The position numbers were made by a program, and so were the translations under genes. A stretch of DNA of 64,000 nt from G963667675 sp965249215 (lineage in GTDB: Bacteria > Chloroflexota > Dehalococcoidia > Lucifugimonadales > UBA3495): the NCBI GenBank assembly GCA_965249215.1, contig CBDFLN010000001.1:372001-436000 (forward strand), written 5' to 3'. The notes beneath the pieces were generated by a model. That model had not been told where the DNA came from. It saw only the letters and a list, made by a program, of their open reading frames with translations, and searched no databases. Of this stretch, positions 7,857 through 16,561 are shown one piece after another. Every line of letters starts with the position of its first letter. The first letter of the stretch is position 1.

Positions 7857-8978
7857 CTAATTCAGGTTGTATACCCTGGCAGCGTTCCCTCCGGCGATCT
7901 TGGCCTTTTCCTCCTCAGTGCAGCCTTCCAGAATTTCCTCAATGATCTGGCGGCTCCTGGGGAAGGTCGACTCAGGGTGAGGATAGTCTGCGCCCCATTG
8001 CAGGTTGTCCACTCCAATGATGTCCCGCAACCTGACGCCCAGGGCGTCTTCCTGGAAGCCGAGGAACACGTTATCGTGGAAGAAGTCGCTGGGAAGCGCA
8101 TCCCCTTTGAATCGGTACCCCTGGACGAACTCTTGGAATTTTTGGGTGGCAGTGTAGTCCATCCGACTCAAGAAGTGGGGAACCCAGGCTAGCTCATGCT
8201 CCACCGAGCCTACCCTGAGTTTCGGATAGCGCTCAAAAACGCCGCCAAAGATGATACTGGCAAGAGAGTTCCGCACCCAAATGTCAACGTTGGATATGAA
8301 TGCAGGCGTAGCGCTCTCGAAATCCGCGAATGCCTGACCTGCGTCCGGACGATTGGTGCCAACGTGCAAGCTGAGGGGCATGCCCAAATCCTGGGCCGCA
8401 GCCCAGAGGGGTTCGTACTCCGGCTTATCGTAGGGCCGATCCTCGGGAGGGTAGACGGTGATCATAGCCCCCACAAAGCCCAATTTGGCGCAGCGTTCGA
8501 GTTCCTTTACACCCTCCCGCACATCATCCAGGTTTAGCATGGCGATACCCTTGAGCCGCTTGGGGACCGCGTTACAGAATTCGCCAAGCCAATCGTTGTA
8601 TGTCCTGCAGTTGGAGGTTAGCAGCTCGCTGTCCGGCACGCCGTAGAGCACAATACCGACCGATGGATAGATGATACTCACGTCGATTCCATCCACATCC
8701 ATGTCTTTGACGTGCGCCTCGGGGATGTAGCCTCCGGGAGGCAAGTTTTCGACCCTGCCCACCCAACTCAGCGTTTCCGGCCCTTCAAATCTGAGTCCGG
8801 CCTCGGTCCCCGTAGCGATAGTGTTCACTTTCCTGCCGTCGCAAATCCACCAATCGCCGTCTTCCAAACTTTCAACGTGAGGCAATCGGTCTTTGAACTT
8901 TGACTCCCCCCGGCTGGTCCACAGGTCTACCGGCTCCATAACGTGGTTGTCCGAGGATATGACCCTGTATTTAGCCAT
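7857..8978 (-). CDS. Amidohydrolase family 2 metal-dependent hydrolase, paralogue 2
   Basis: A 373-residue protein of the same length and fold as the one at 1944-3065, with the same landmarks: ISSDNHVMEPVDLW near the N-terminus, LSLHVGTN in the middle and GADYPHPESTFPRS near the end. In the first motif the second acidic residue is Asn here (SDNH instead of ADDH), a visible difference close to the metal site. The start is backed by AGGAGG eight bases upstream and by a near-consensus promoter at 9052-9080. It likely belongs to the same catabolic process as paralogue 1, with altered specificity. Confidence 0.9.
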   Translation of the reverse strand: MAKYRVISSDNHVMEPVDLWTSRGESKFKDRLPHVESLEDGDWWICDGRKVNTIATGTEAGLRFEGPETLSWVGRVENLPPGGYIPEAHVKDMDVDGIDVSIIYPSVGIVLYGVPDSELLTSNCRTYNDWLGEFCNAVPKRLKGIAMLNLDDVREGVKELERCAKLGFVGAMITVYPPEDRPYDKPEYEPLWAAAQDLGMPLSLHVGTNRPDAGQAFADFESATPAFISNVDIWVRNSLASIIFGGVFERYPKLRVGSVEHELAWVPHFLSRMDYTATQKFQEFVQGYRFKGDALPSDFFHDNVFLGFQEDALGVRLRDIIGVDNLQWGADYPHPESTFPRSRQIIEEILEGCTEEEKAKIAGGNAARVYNLN

Positions 8979-9051
8979 GTTTCATCCTCCTGTTGTCCAC
9001 CGTAGCAACCTTTCCGTGCCAGCCGATCTAGATAGACTGCTGCAATCAGCG

Positions 9052-9080
9052 ATTATAACCCAGACATTAATACCTATCAA
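9052..9080 (-). promoter_or_regulatory. Near-consensus sigma70 promoter for amidohydrolase paralogue 2
   Basis: On the minus strand TTGATA (9075-9080), a 17-base spacer and TATAAT (9052-9057). The predicted start is about 65 bases before the coding region. This is the best promoter match I found in the window. Confidence 0.7.
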
Positions 9081-9160
9081 TATCGATTATTCCGCCGGTA
9101 GGACCTTCAAGAAACCACTACGCAGACACCGGTTTCCGTGTCTCGCCCACCGGACCCCCA

Positions 9161-9310
9161 ATGGAGATCCAGCGCATTCTGGTAGACGATGTACCAGGTC
9201 TTGTCATAGCAAACCAGCCGTTGATATACGGCGCTCGCAATAACGTACGAGATGCAGGCCCCACCCATGTGCGCGATAGGAGTAACAGGAACGCCTGGCT
9301 GGCTAAATAG
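9161..9310 (+). pseudogene. 3' stub of a third family-5 binding-protein gene
   Basis: Forty-nine codons match the last part of the two binding proteins in this window: EIQRILVDDVPGLVIANQPL, then LIYGARNNVRDAGP, ending NAWLAK and TAG. The preceding 550 or so residues are missing; similarity starts abruptly at about 9160. The match continues past the stop codon into the terminator and beyond, so a segment including the gene's 3' end and downstream region was copied or was left after deletion. Confidence 0.9.
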
Positions 9311-9371
9311 GCGCTGGGTATAACGCGCCCGCGTATTAGCTTTCGGGCTAGCGTGCCCGGTGGGAATCAAA

Positions 9372-9417
9372 CGCGGCACCGGCTTATGGGTTAGTAAGCT
9401 GGTGTCGCGGTCTTTTT
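9372..9417 (+). terminator. Intrinsic terminator of the binding-protein stub
   Basis: CGCGGCACCGGCTTA (9372-9386) pairs with 9395-9409 through 15 bp, two of them G-T, and is followed by a five-T run. It is a diverged copy of the terminator at 6924. Confidence 0.8.
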
Positions 9418-9455
9418 GCCTTCAGGCTGGAGCGCTCCGGCGATCTAGAGATTTA

Positions 9456-9583
9456 GAGCGCCTAACAAAATGCAACATGTCATTCTGAGAGAACGAAGCG
9501 ACCGAAGAATCTGGGGAGGGGGCCCACCCCCCAGACCCTTCGCTCCGCTCAGGGTGACATGCCGTTCATTCTGTTAGGGACTC
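9456..9583. mobile_element. MITE-like inverted-repeat element, copy 2
   Basis: A 128-bp near-palindrome with inverted ends GAGCGCCTAACAAAATG and GAGTCCCTAACAGAATG (the latter read on the minus strand), flanked by TTA at 9453-9455 and 9584-9586. The homologous segment at 7003-7020 reads straight through with a single TTA, so this is a filled site against an empty site within one window, and TTA is the duplicated target. The element is non-coding and closely related to copy 1 at 1721-1852. Confidence 0.85.
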
Positions 9584-9630
9584 TTACTTTTCTGCGTCGA
9601 TCCGACAATCTCGTGCGCTTGCCTTGATGG

Positions 9631-9984
9631 TTATGCTTTGTCGTTTGCAAAGAGGGGCGCTACTTTGGTTCCGACTAACTCGATGTTCGACATGATCTTC
9701 TCGTGGCTTAGTCCTGGGCCTTCCAACCACAGTGTTATGTAGTTGACACCGCCCCCTTCACGCAACGCTTGAATCTGTTCGACCACTTGTACCGGCGACC
9801 CGGCCAGTATCAATAGCTGCTTTCTGAAAAACTCCCAGTCCATGTCGGTCCTGGCCGGTATCGCTTCACCCTCTTTACGCCAATAGCTCATCGGGCGTCT
9901 TTCAAATTGCCTGGTGAAAAACTGGGTGGCATAGACCCTTTTCAGCGTGAGGTCATGCACACCGGTATACAATCCAAACTTCAT
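9631..9984 (-). pseudogene. Internally deleted luciferase-like (LLM) oxidoreductase
   Basis: A 117-codon frame whose last 60 residues match the C-terminus of LLM-class flavin-dependent oxidoreductases (AGSPVQVVEQIQALREGGG and GLSHEKIMSNIELVGTKVAP). Family members are 320-400 residues. The first residues, MKFGLYTG, look like the family's N-terminus joined directly to the C-terminal third, so the catalytic barrel core is missing. It could still be translated but should not bind flavin properly. Confidence 0.65.
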
Positions 9985-10007
9985 AGACCTCGCCCTTTTT
10001 TGCCTTT

Positions 10008-10136
10008 CCGCTCCTGGCCCCCAACTGCGTGGAGTTCGTCATCGCCTTTTATGGCACATTAAAGGCCGGCGCCGTTGCCAGCGCCATCAATGGCGGCTAT
10101 AGGGAGCACGAAATCGTCAACAATCGGTGTGCCTGA
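10008..10136 (+). pseudogene. Fragment of an AMP-binding acyl-CoA synthetase
   Basis: About 42 codons ending in TGA translate as PLLAPNCVEFVIAFYGTLKA then GAVASAINGGYREHEIV, a recognisable N-terminal segment of AMP-dependent synthetases and ligases (the LLPNCPEFVIAFFGTLKAG region). Neither the start nor the rest of the enzyme is present. It lies back to back with the LLM remnant, so 9.6-10.1 kb is a small graveyard of catabolic genes. Confidence 0.7.
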
Positions 10137-10213
10137 CGCGGCGCTGATACGTGTGGTCTTTGACCGCGAAGGGGACACCAGATTTGTCCATGTCTAAACC
10201 CCTCGACCAAAGA

Positions 10214-11494
10214 TTAGGTCAGGAACCGCTCGTCGAAGGGCGCCTTGGACAGGATCTCAGGACCGTTGGCTGTGATTAGGACTTGCTCCTCCAGCTTGAC
10301 ACTCTCACGAGCTCCGGTCTTACTGGCCAGTCCTTCAATACAGATCACCATGTTCTCTTCTAAAACGTCCGGGTCGTTGCCGAAGCCGCTCAAACTCTGG
10401 TCCGGCCAGTGGATAGCGGGCCACTCGTCGGACATGCCAACTCCGTGGGCGATGAGGTTGAATCTCTGGTCCTTGTACTCCGGGGGAAGAGGTGGGCACC
10501 TCTCGGCAATCTGCTGAAAACTCATGCCGGGCCTGAAGAGGTCCATGGACTCGTAGATGAAGTTGTAAGCCAACTTGTAGGCTTCCAGTTGCTCTGGATT
10601 GGGTCTGCCATCGCCGCAAAGGTAGGTACGGGATATATCGGCGAAATATCCCATTGGGCCCGCCATATCGGTGTCGTACGCTACCAGGTCTCCGGGCCGC
10701 ACAATCCGGTCACTGGCCGTCCTCAGGAGCCAAGGATTGGTATTGCCGCCCGCAGTCAAGAAGCGGCCTTCGATGTGCTCTCCGCCAAACTCTAGGTTGG
10801 TGGCGCTGAGGATGGAGAAGAGCTTGTTTTCGGTAACCCCGGGCTTGATGGCGTCCCGGGTCCTGATGATGGCCACGTCGCAGATGGCGCAGGCCTGACG
10901 GATCAGGCTGATCTCGTCAACGGTCTTGATGACCCGGGCTTTCTCCATGGGCACTCGACCGTCAGCGATGGTGATGTCCTGGGCTCTCAGCGACTCCATA
11001 GAGTAGAAGTCCAGCTTGTCCACCCCTAGGCGCTCCCCCGCAATACCCAGCTCGTTCATCCGGTCTCTTATCCTTTTGCCCCAGAGCCGGGCCGCCTCCT
11101 CCACGTTTCGCCCGCAAGTAAAGAATTCCCAGAAACTGCCCTTCCTCATTGTCGAATCAGACTCCGTCGAACCAGACTCCCCGAACCCTTCCTGACCTTC
11201 CAGGGGGGTGCCCTGATCGTGGTGGGACCATCCGCCCAACCAAGGGGCTCCTTCCCGGGGTACTATGATGTAAAGTAAGAAACTTCTCATATACCCCGCA
11301 CCGGAATTTTTACGGCCTGTGGCGTAGCGATCATTAAGGGGATCGAAAAGGAGCAAACCGCCCAGGTCGGCCTTCGCCATCTCTCTTTGGAGCCGCTCCA
11401 GACGCTCTTTCTTCAGACGGGGGATGTCCACCCGCTCTTCAAAGTCGACGACGTTTTGACCCAACAGGTCCAACTGGTGACCAACCTTAACCAT
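10214..11494 (-). CDS. M24-family metalloenzyme resembling DMSP lyase DddP
   Basis: A 426-residue protein of the creatinase/Xaa-Pro peptidase fold with six metal ligands: D274, D276, D286, H350, E387, E402. Most spacings equal those I recall for DddP of Ruegeria lacuscaerulensis (D295, D297, D307, H371, E406, E421). Other stretches also follow the DddP pattern: GGLLLFDPLNDRYATG, GGEHIEGRFLTAGGNTNPW, HGVGMSDEWPAIHWPD and VKLEEQVLITANG. DddP cleaves dimethylsulfoniopropionate to DMS and acrylate. M24 relatives outside that clade are peptidases or of unknown role, so the function is a candidate only. A DppBC pair follows on the same strand, upstream of this gene in transcription order. Confidence 0.75.
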   Translation of the reverse strand: MVKVGHQLDLLGQNVVDFEERVDIPRLKKERLERLQREMAKADLGGLLLFDPLNDRYATGRKNSGAGYMRSFLLYIIVPREGAPWLGGWSHHDQGTPLEGQEGFGESGSTESDSTMRKGSFWEFFTCGRNVEEAARLWGKRIRDRMNELGIAGERLGVDKLDFYSMESLRAQDITIADGRVPMEKARVIKTVDEISLIRQACAICDVAIIRTRDAIKPGVTENKLFSILSATNLEFGGEHIEGRFLTAGGNTNPWLLRTASDRIVRPGDLVAYDTDMAGPMGYFADISRTYLCGDGRPNPEQLEAYKLAYNFIYESMDLFRPGMSFQQIAERCPPLPPEYKDQRFNLIAHGVGMSDEWPAIHWPDQSLSGFGNDPDVLEENMVICIEGLASKTGARESVKLEEQVLITANGPEILSKAPFDERFLT

Positions 11495-11704
11495 GGAGCC
11501 ACCTCACTATTAGGGACAGATTTCTATGAGCCGGCGGTCGCTATTCTAAGCCGTTCGCGCCAAAAGGGGACATTCTCCCCGAACAATTGGCGCCGGCTTT
11601 TACCCTCGCCAATTACCCGCGCCAATTACCCGCGATGGTACACTTTTGCTCCGCCTTGATGGCCCAACTTCACACCGCCCTTGACACATTAGGCAGTTGG
11701 CTGC

Positions 11705-12673
11705 TTACCGGGATATCTCCCGGGGTAGGCCGCTGGCCTGTTTAATGCCGTCGCTCAGCAGATTGACGCCCACGACTAGCGAGGCGACTGCGCCTGCCGG
11801 GGCCAGCGTCATCCACGGTGCGGAGGCTATGAACTGGCGGCTCTCACCGATCATCAGGCCCCAGTCCGGCGACGGCGGTTGGACGCCCAGGCCCAGGAAT
11901 CCCAGGGAGGATACGATGAGTATCGAGTAGCTCAGCCGCACCGAGAACTCCACGGCAAGGACGGTCATGGCGTTGGGCAGGACCTCCCTGAAGATGATGT
12001 AGGCCGCCGATTCCCCCCGCAGGCGGGCAGACATCACGAACTCCTGGTTCTTCGCCTTCAAAGTGACGCTCCGCATCACCCTGGCTACGCCAGGCATAAA
12101 GACGGCGCCAACGGTGGCCACGATCAGCACGGCCTCCCAATATTGATCGAGCCACCCCCACGGCGCGTCCGCAGCGCCCAAGGTGGACAGTATAAGAAGG
12201 GCTAGCAGCAACCCGGGGAAGGCCATCATCCCGTCCACGATGCGCATGACCACCTCATCCGCCTTGCCTCCCGTGTAGCCACTGCCCATGCCCACCACTG
12301 TGCCCAGGAAAATGCCCAATAGCGCCCCGCACAAGGATATTAAGATCAGGGACCGCGCGCCGGACAAGACCCGGCTGAAAACGTCGCGCCCAAACTGGTC
12401 GGTCCCCAGCCAATACTCTGACGACGGACCCACGAGCTGGTCCTCTCCAGAGTTTTGTAGATGGAACTCAGTGGGTGGGAAGGGCGCCAGGGATGGGCCG
12501 AAGATTGCCACGAACACGTGGATGGTGACGATGGGCAGCCCTATTCGTCCCGCTGTTGTGCCTAGGGCGAGCCGGAAGAACGTGCGGATGCCCCGGCCTG
12601 CGGCAGACAGCGCTGCCTGCGCGGCCCGAGACCCGCCTGCATAAAGCTCACCCGTGTTTATTGGTGTCGCCAT
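11705..12673 (-). CDS. dppC: Dpp/Opp-type ABC transporter permease, DppC-like
   Basis: A 322-residue inner-membrane permease of the DppC/OppC type: a cytoplasmic N-terminus, one membrane span, then the conserved LGTDQFGRDVFSR loop and five further spans. The EAA loop that contacts the ATPase is at ARLRGESAAYIIFREVLPN. It overlaps the stop codon of the DppB gene by one base (TAATG), so the two are translationally coupled. No ATPase partner (DppD/F) is in the window. The binding proteins at 1-1351 and 4975-6864 are the obvious receptor candidates, supported by a shared promoter pattern. Confidence 0.92.
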   Translation of the reverse strand: MATPINTGELYAGGSRAAQAALSAAGRGIRTFFRLALGTTAGRIGLPIVTIHVFVAIFGPSLAPFPPTEFHLQNSGEDQLVGPSSEYWLGTDQFGRDVFSRVLSGARSLILISLCGALLGIFLGTVVGMGSGYTGGKADEVVMRIVDGMMAFPGLLLALLILSTLGAADAPWGWLDQYWEAVLIVATVGAVFMPGVARVMRSVTLKAKNQEFVMSARLRGESAAYIIFREVLPNAMTVLAVEFSVRLSYSILIVSSLGFLGLGVQPPSPDWGLMIGESRQFIASAPWMTLAPAGAVASLVVGVNLLSDGIKQASGLPREISR

Positions 12674-13617
12674 TAGGCGTACCTTATCCGTGGGTCCAAG
12701 AGTGCATAGGCTAGGTCCGCCAGCAGGTTGCCTATGGTATAGACCCCGGCGATAATCAGCGTCGTAGCCTGCAACAAGGGCGTGTCACGCGTCTGTATCG
12801 ATTGCAATAGCAGCTGGCCCATCCCCGGATAGGCAAATACGTTTTCAACGATGATGAGCCCGCCCAGCAACCACCCGGACATCTGGGCCACGACGCTGAT
12901 AGTGGGCAGCATCGCGTTGGGAACTACGTGTCGAAAAATTACCCTTCTCATTGGGAGGCCCTTCAGAACTGCAGTCCGCACATAAGGGCTCTCCATCACT
13001 TCGATCACGTTAGCCCGCATCATCCGCATAACGTAAGCGAATACTACGGCGGTGAGAGTGAGCGTGGGTAATACCAAGATCTGCGGGCTCGTAAGGGGGC
13101 TCTCGCCTCGGGGTATGGCGCTGGTAGAGGGCAAAAGGTGCCACGTTGCAGAGAGGAGGATCATGAGAAACAGTCCGGTGACGAACTCGGGCAGAGATAT
13201 GCCCACCATGCCGATGGCGCTGACGATGCGGTCGCCCAAGCTGTCAGGGCGCACGCCGGCCCATATGCCGATTAATACCGCCGTTGGGACTGATATCAGA
13301 AAAGCGAACACCGCAAGGTAGATCGAGGGCCCCAAACGGTGCCGCACAATGTCGGTAATAGGGCGTTTCTGGATCAATGAGTTGCCAAAGTCGCCCTGCA
13401 CCACGCCGGCGATCCAGTCCAAGTACCGCACGGGAGCGGGGCGGTCCAACTCCAACTCTTCGCGCAGGTATCGGAGGTTCTGTTCCGTTGCATACCGCCC
13501 GAGGATTTTCGTCGCCACATCTCCTGGCAGTATCTCGGTGACGGCGAAGATGGTGACCGAGACTACCAACAGGGTGACCACGATCAAGCTCAGGCGCACT
13601 GCCAGGAAGCGCAACAT
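12673..13617 (-). CDS. dppB: Dpp/Opp-type ABC transporter permease, DppB-like
   Basis: A 314-residue permease with six predicted spans and the family landmarks ILPGDVA near the N-terminus, the LDRPAPVRYLDWIAGVVQGD loop, the EAA loop (VLKGLPMRRVIFRHVVPNA) and the C-terminal LADLAYALLDPRIRYA. It is first in the dppBC pair. The nearest promoter candidate is at 13865-13894, leaving a long leader of about 240 bases. Confidence 0.93.
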   Translation of the reverse strand: MLRFLAVRLSLIVVTLLVVSVTIFAVTEILPGDVATKILGRYATEQNLRYLREELELDRPAPVRYLDWIAGVVQGDFGNSLIQKRPITDIVRHRLGPSIYLAVFAFLISVPTAVLIGIWAGVRPDSLGDRIVSAIGMVGISLPEFVTGLFLMILLSATWHLLPSTSAIPRGESPLTSPQILVLPTLTLTAVVFAYVMRMMRANVIEVMESPYVRTAVLKGLPMRRVIFRHVVPNAMLPTISVVAQMSGWLLGGLIIVENVFAYPGMGQLLLQSIQTRDTPLLQATTLIIAGVYTIGNLLADLAYALLDPRIRYA

Positions 13618-14152
13618 GAATTCAACAGCCTCTCATGTCAGCAGCGTTTGATAAGAACAAATTGTAAAGTGAGCCCCTGATCGCTCAGCGACGGGTTCTA
13701 TAGAAGTGGCCAGCCCAAGGATTAGTGGTCTGCACCTTGTACGTTAGCCTTACGACGCTCGACTCCTTAGTTGGGTGACAGACGTACTATCTCGGGAGGC
13801 TATGTCGGGCTATACGGGGAAATCAAACCGGTGGATTGGGGGTCGGCCATTGGCAGGCCACAAAAACGTATCAGACCATCCGGGGAATTGTCAACGAAGC
13901 GCTCTGTCTGCAACACTGGAGGATAAGCATTTATGGCAGTAATCACCAGAGTTGGTGACGAAATCAGCAGATGACAAGAATATTATTATTGGAATATTCA
14001 TTGACACATGAGTTGGACCCGGAAAGTTGGACAGGTAGCTAAGTGAGAGTCCTGCCGACCTTACCCCCGAAAACAGTATCAGCGGCAAAGAGAGTCCTCC
14101 GGGTCATGACCCTCAGCCCTCGCACTATGGCTAGTACGGAAAATGGGCCAGG
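13618..14152. other. Intergenic region upstream of dppBC
   Basis: About 535 bases without a convincing gene. It holds the dppB promoter candidate. Near 13975-14000 there is an A+T-rich patch with AATATT on both sides of a short centre. The minus-strand segment TGTCCAACTTTCCGGGTCCA at about 14014-14033 resembles the terminal repeat of some IS3/IS481-type elements, but no second end or transposase was found. Confidence 0.4.
13865..13894 (-). promoter_or_regulatory. Promoter candidate for dppBC
   Basis: On the minus strand TTGACA (13889-13894) is followed by ATTCCCCGG, an 18-base spacer in all, then TACGTT (13865-13870). Both the boxes and the first part of the spacer match the promoter candidate of the binding protein at 4837-4865. 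Confidence 0.45.
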
Positions 14153-16561
14153 CTACTCTTCCGCCTCCCCCTTCCCCGGAGTATCTGCCTCGGCCATGCG
14201 GTAGCCCACCCGGGCCTCGGTGAAAATGTAGGTGGGATTGCTCGCGTTGTCCCCTAATTTCTGGCGAAGCTTCTTCACCACCTCGCGCACCAGCCAGGGC
14301 GCCCCGGTCTTGGTTGGCCCCCAGGCCCGCCTCAGCAGCACTTGCATGGTCAACACCCGCCCGGCATTCACCGCAAGTTCATGAAGCACTGCGTACTCCT
14401 TTGCTGTTAATCGGATGGGCTGCCCGTCCAACGTAACTTGGCGCGCGGAGTATTGGACGCTCAGGGATCCCGAGACGTAGCGTTCGGACCCCTCGGCGCC
14501 AAAGGGGCCTGTACGCCTCCGCAGCGCCGCCCTGATCCTTGCCGCAAGCTCCGTCGGCGAGAACGGCTTCACCATATAGTCGGTTGCCCCCATGTCAAAG
14601 GCCTTGGCCACAAATTCATCCTGGCCGTACACCGACAGGAAGATAACAGGAACGTCCACAGTCTTCAGGATTTCCTGCATCAGCTCGATTCCGTCGCTCC
14701 CGGGAAGCAACAGGTCCAGCAGCACCAGGTTGGGCCTCTCCTCCTGCACCAGCCGGAGCACGTCCTCCGGGTCGGCGGTGACGATGGGTACGAAGCCCTC
14801 TTTGTTCAGGGCGTCTCGAACGTACCGTAGCGCCTGCGGGTCGTCGTCCACGGCCAGCACTCGCACCGGGGCCCTCGCAGCCCTCCGCGAGTCCAGTATC
14901 CGGCTCTGCAGACCGCCAATGGCTTCCGTATCGGCCGCCGGAATGGTGAACGTAAACCGCGACCCCAGCCCCGGGCCGTCGCTCTCGGCCCAGATGCGTC
15001 CCCCGTGGGTCTCCACAATTCCTTTGCAGATCGCCAGGCCCAGGCCCGACCCCCTGTAACCCCTCTCTTGCTCCGCTCCTCCTCCCCCCGAGAATTTCCG
15101 AAACAGTCCCGGCAATCGCTCTGCGGAGATGCCCGTACCCTCGTCGGCAACCGACACGGCCACATAGACGCCCTCACGCACCACGTTGACCCTGATCGGC
15201 GTCTCTTCTGGAGAATACGCGGACGCGTTCGAGAGCAAATTCCCCAGCACCTGCACAATACGCCGCCGGTCGGCCATAACAGGGGGCAAGCTCGGCGCCA
15301 GGTCTATGATCACGGCCTCCCGGCCACTTTCGCTCTGAAACCTGCGCCTCGCCTCGTCCACCAGCAGCGCCGCGTCAGAAGGCTCTGGGACGACCGGCAG
15401 GGTGCCCGTCTCGATGCGGGCCACGTCGAGAAGATCGCCGATCAGCTCCCGCATGTTGTCCGCCTGGTCGCGGATTATCCGGTGGAACTGGGTCGTTTCG
15501 GCCGGGTCCAAGTCGGGACCGGCTTCCAGCAAAGTTGTAACCGAACCCTTTACTGCCGCCAGCGGCGTCCTCAACTCGTGGCTCACCATGCCCAGGAACT
15601 CCGCTCGCCGCCGTTCCATCTCCTCCAACGGCGCCATGTCCTGCACCGTGACGACGACCGACTCGATTTCACCATGCGCCGAGCGAATTGGCGTGGCGTT
15701 CAGCAGCGCAGTGGCCGTCCGGCCGTCCGGAGCCCGAATGACAATCTCCTCGGCCCGCACTGTCTCCCCGCTTCTCAGCGCCTGCGCCATGGGCAGCTGG
15801 TCCAGCCGAATTTCCCTACCATCGGCCCGCATTACGGTGATCACCTCCAGCAGTTGCTCCGGTGACTGGTCTCGGTCCCGCAGGCGGTCCACGATCCTGC
15901 GCGCCTCCCGGTTGAATGACACCGGCGTACCCGTCCTCGCGTCGAATACCACGACCCCCACCGGTGAGGTGTCGATAACGGTTTCCAGGTCGGTCCTCGC
16001 CTTCTGCTCGTCCCTGTGCCGGCGTGCATTGGCAATCACCAGCGCCGCCTGCGATGCGAACATCACCAAAGTATCCTCGTCCTCGCGCGTGAACTCCTCT
16101 CCGTCCTCCTTCTCGGCCAGGTAAACGTTGGCGACCCGCTCACCCCGGTGGAACACCGGCGACGCCAGGAACGACACCACCCGACCTACCTCCACCGGCG
16201 GATGCAGTTCGGGAAGTCCCATCGCCCTTATGTGGCCCAGCAGGTCCCGTACTCGCAGAGGAGCTCCGATGCTCCCCAGGTACCCGAAGATCTCCATCCC
16301 TTCGGGCAGGCCCCACAGCCGGTCGGCCTCCTCGGCGGTCATCCCCGACGACAAATACCCCTGCACCTGCCCGACGTCTTCCAAAAGGATCATCACCCCG
16401 AAGCGCGCATTCGTCAGCGACCGGGCTGAGTCCAGCACTCCTTGTAGCACCGAGCCGAACTCAAGGCTCTCGTTGATTCGTAGGCTGGCCTCGCTAAGCC
16501 GCGACAGCCGCCCCCGCAGCTCCGCTATCTCTCGGTCCTTATCCTCATACCGGTTCATCAA
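14153..16561 (-). CDS. GAF-PAS histidine kinase fused to an OmpR-type response regulator
   Basis: A single 802-residue signalling protein with no membrane span. In order: short coiled coil (1-35), GAF sensor domain (about 35-180), PAS domain (about 190-310), HisKA with phospho-acceptor His328 (VSHELRTP), HATPase with the N box NLLSNA (441-446) and GSGLGLAICKG, receiver domain with phospho-acceptor Asp616 (NLVLLDLLLPG), and a C-terminal winged helix of the OmpR/PhoB type (about 695-790, LTAKEYAVLHELAVNAGRVL). It therefore has sensor, kinase, receiver and DNA-binding output in one chain, where most hybrids end at the receiver. The GAF/PAS input suggests a small-molecule, redox or light signal. 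Targets are unknown. Confidence 0.92.
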   Translation of the reverse strand: MMNRYEDKDREIAELRGRLSRLSEASLRINESLEFGSVLQGVLDSARSLTNARFGVMILLEDVGQVQGYLSSGMTAEEADRLWGLPEGMEIFGYLGSIGAPLRVRDLLGHIRAMGLPELHPPVEVGRVVSFLASPVFHRGERVANVYLAEKEDGEEFTREDEDTLVMFASQAALVIANARRHRDEQKARTDLETVIDTSPVGVVVFDARTGTPVSFNREARRIVDRLRDRDQSPEQLLEVITVMRADGREIRLDQLPMAQALRSGETVRAEEIVIRAPDGRTATALLNATPIRSAHGEIESVVVTVQDMAPLEEMERRRAEFLGMVSHELRTPLAAVKGSVTTLLEAGPDLDPAETTQFHRIIRDQADNMRELIGDLLDVARIETGTLPVVPEPSDAALLVDEARRRFQSESGREAVIIDLAPSLPPVMADRRRIVQVLGNLLSNASAYSPEETPIRVNVVREGVYVAVSVADEGTGISAERLPGLFRKFSGGGGAEQERGYRGSGLGLAICKGIVETHGGRIWAESDGPGLGSRFTFTIPAADTEAIGGLQSRILDSRRAARAPVRVLAVDDDPQALRYVRDALNKEGFVPIVTADPEDVLRLVQEERPNLVLLDLLLPGSDGIELMQEILKTVDVPVIFLSVYGQDEFVAKAFDMGATDYMVKPFSPTELAARIRAALRRRTGPFGAEGSERYVSGSLSVQYSARQVTLDGQPIRLTAKEYAVLHELAVNAGRVLTMQVLLRRAWGPTKTGAPWLVREVVKKLRQKLGDNASNPTYIFTEARVGYRMAEADTPGKGEAEE

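Noticed and set aside
14000..14040. Terminal repeat of an IS3/IS481-type element
   Set aside because: One end-like sequence was seen, but no second end, target duplication or transposase fragment.
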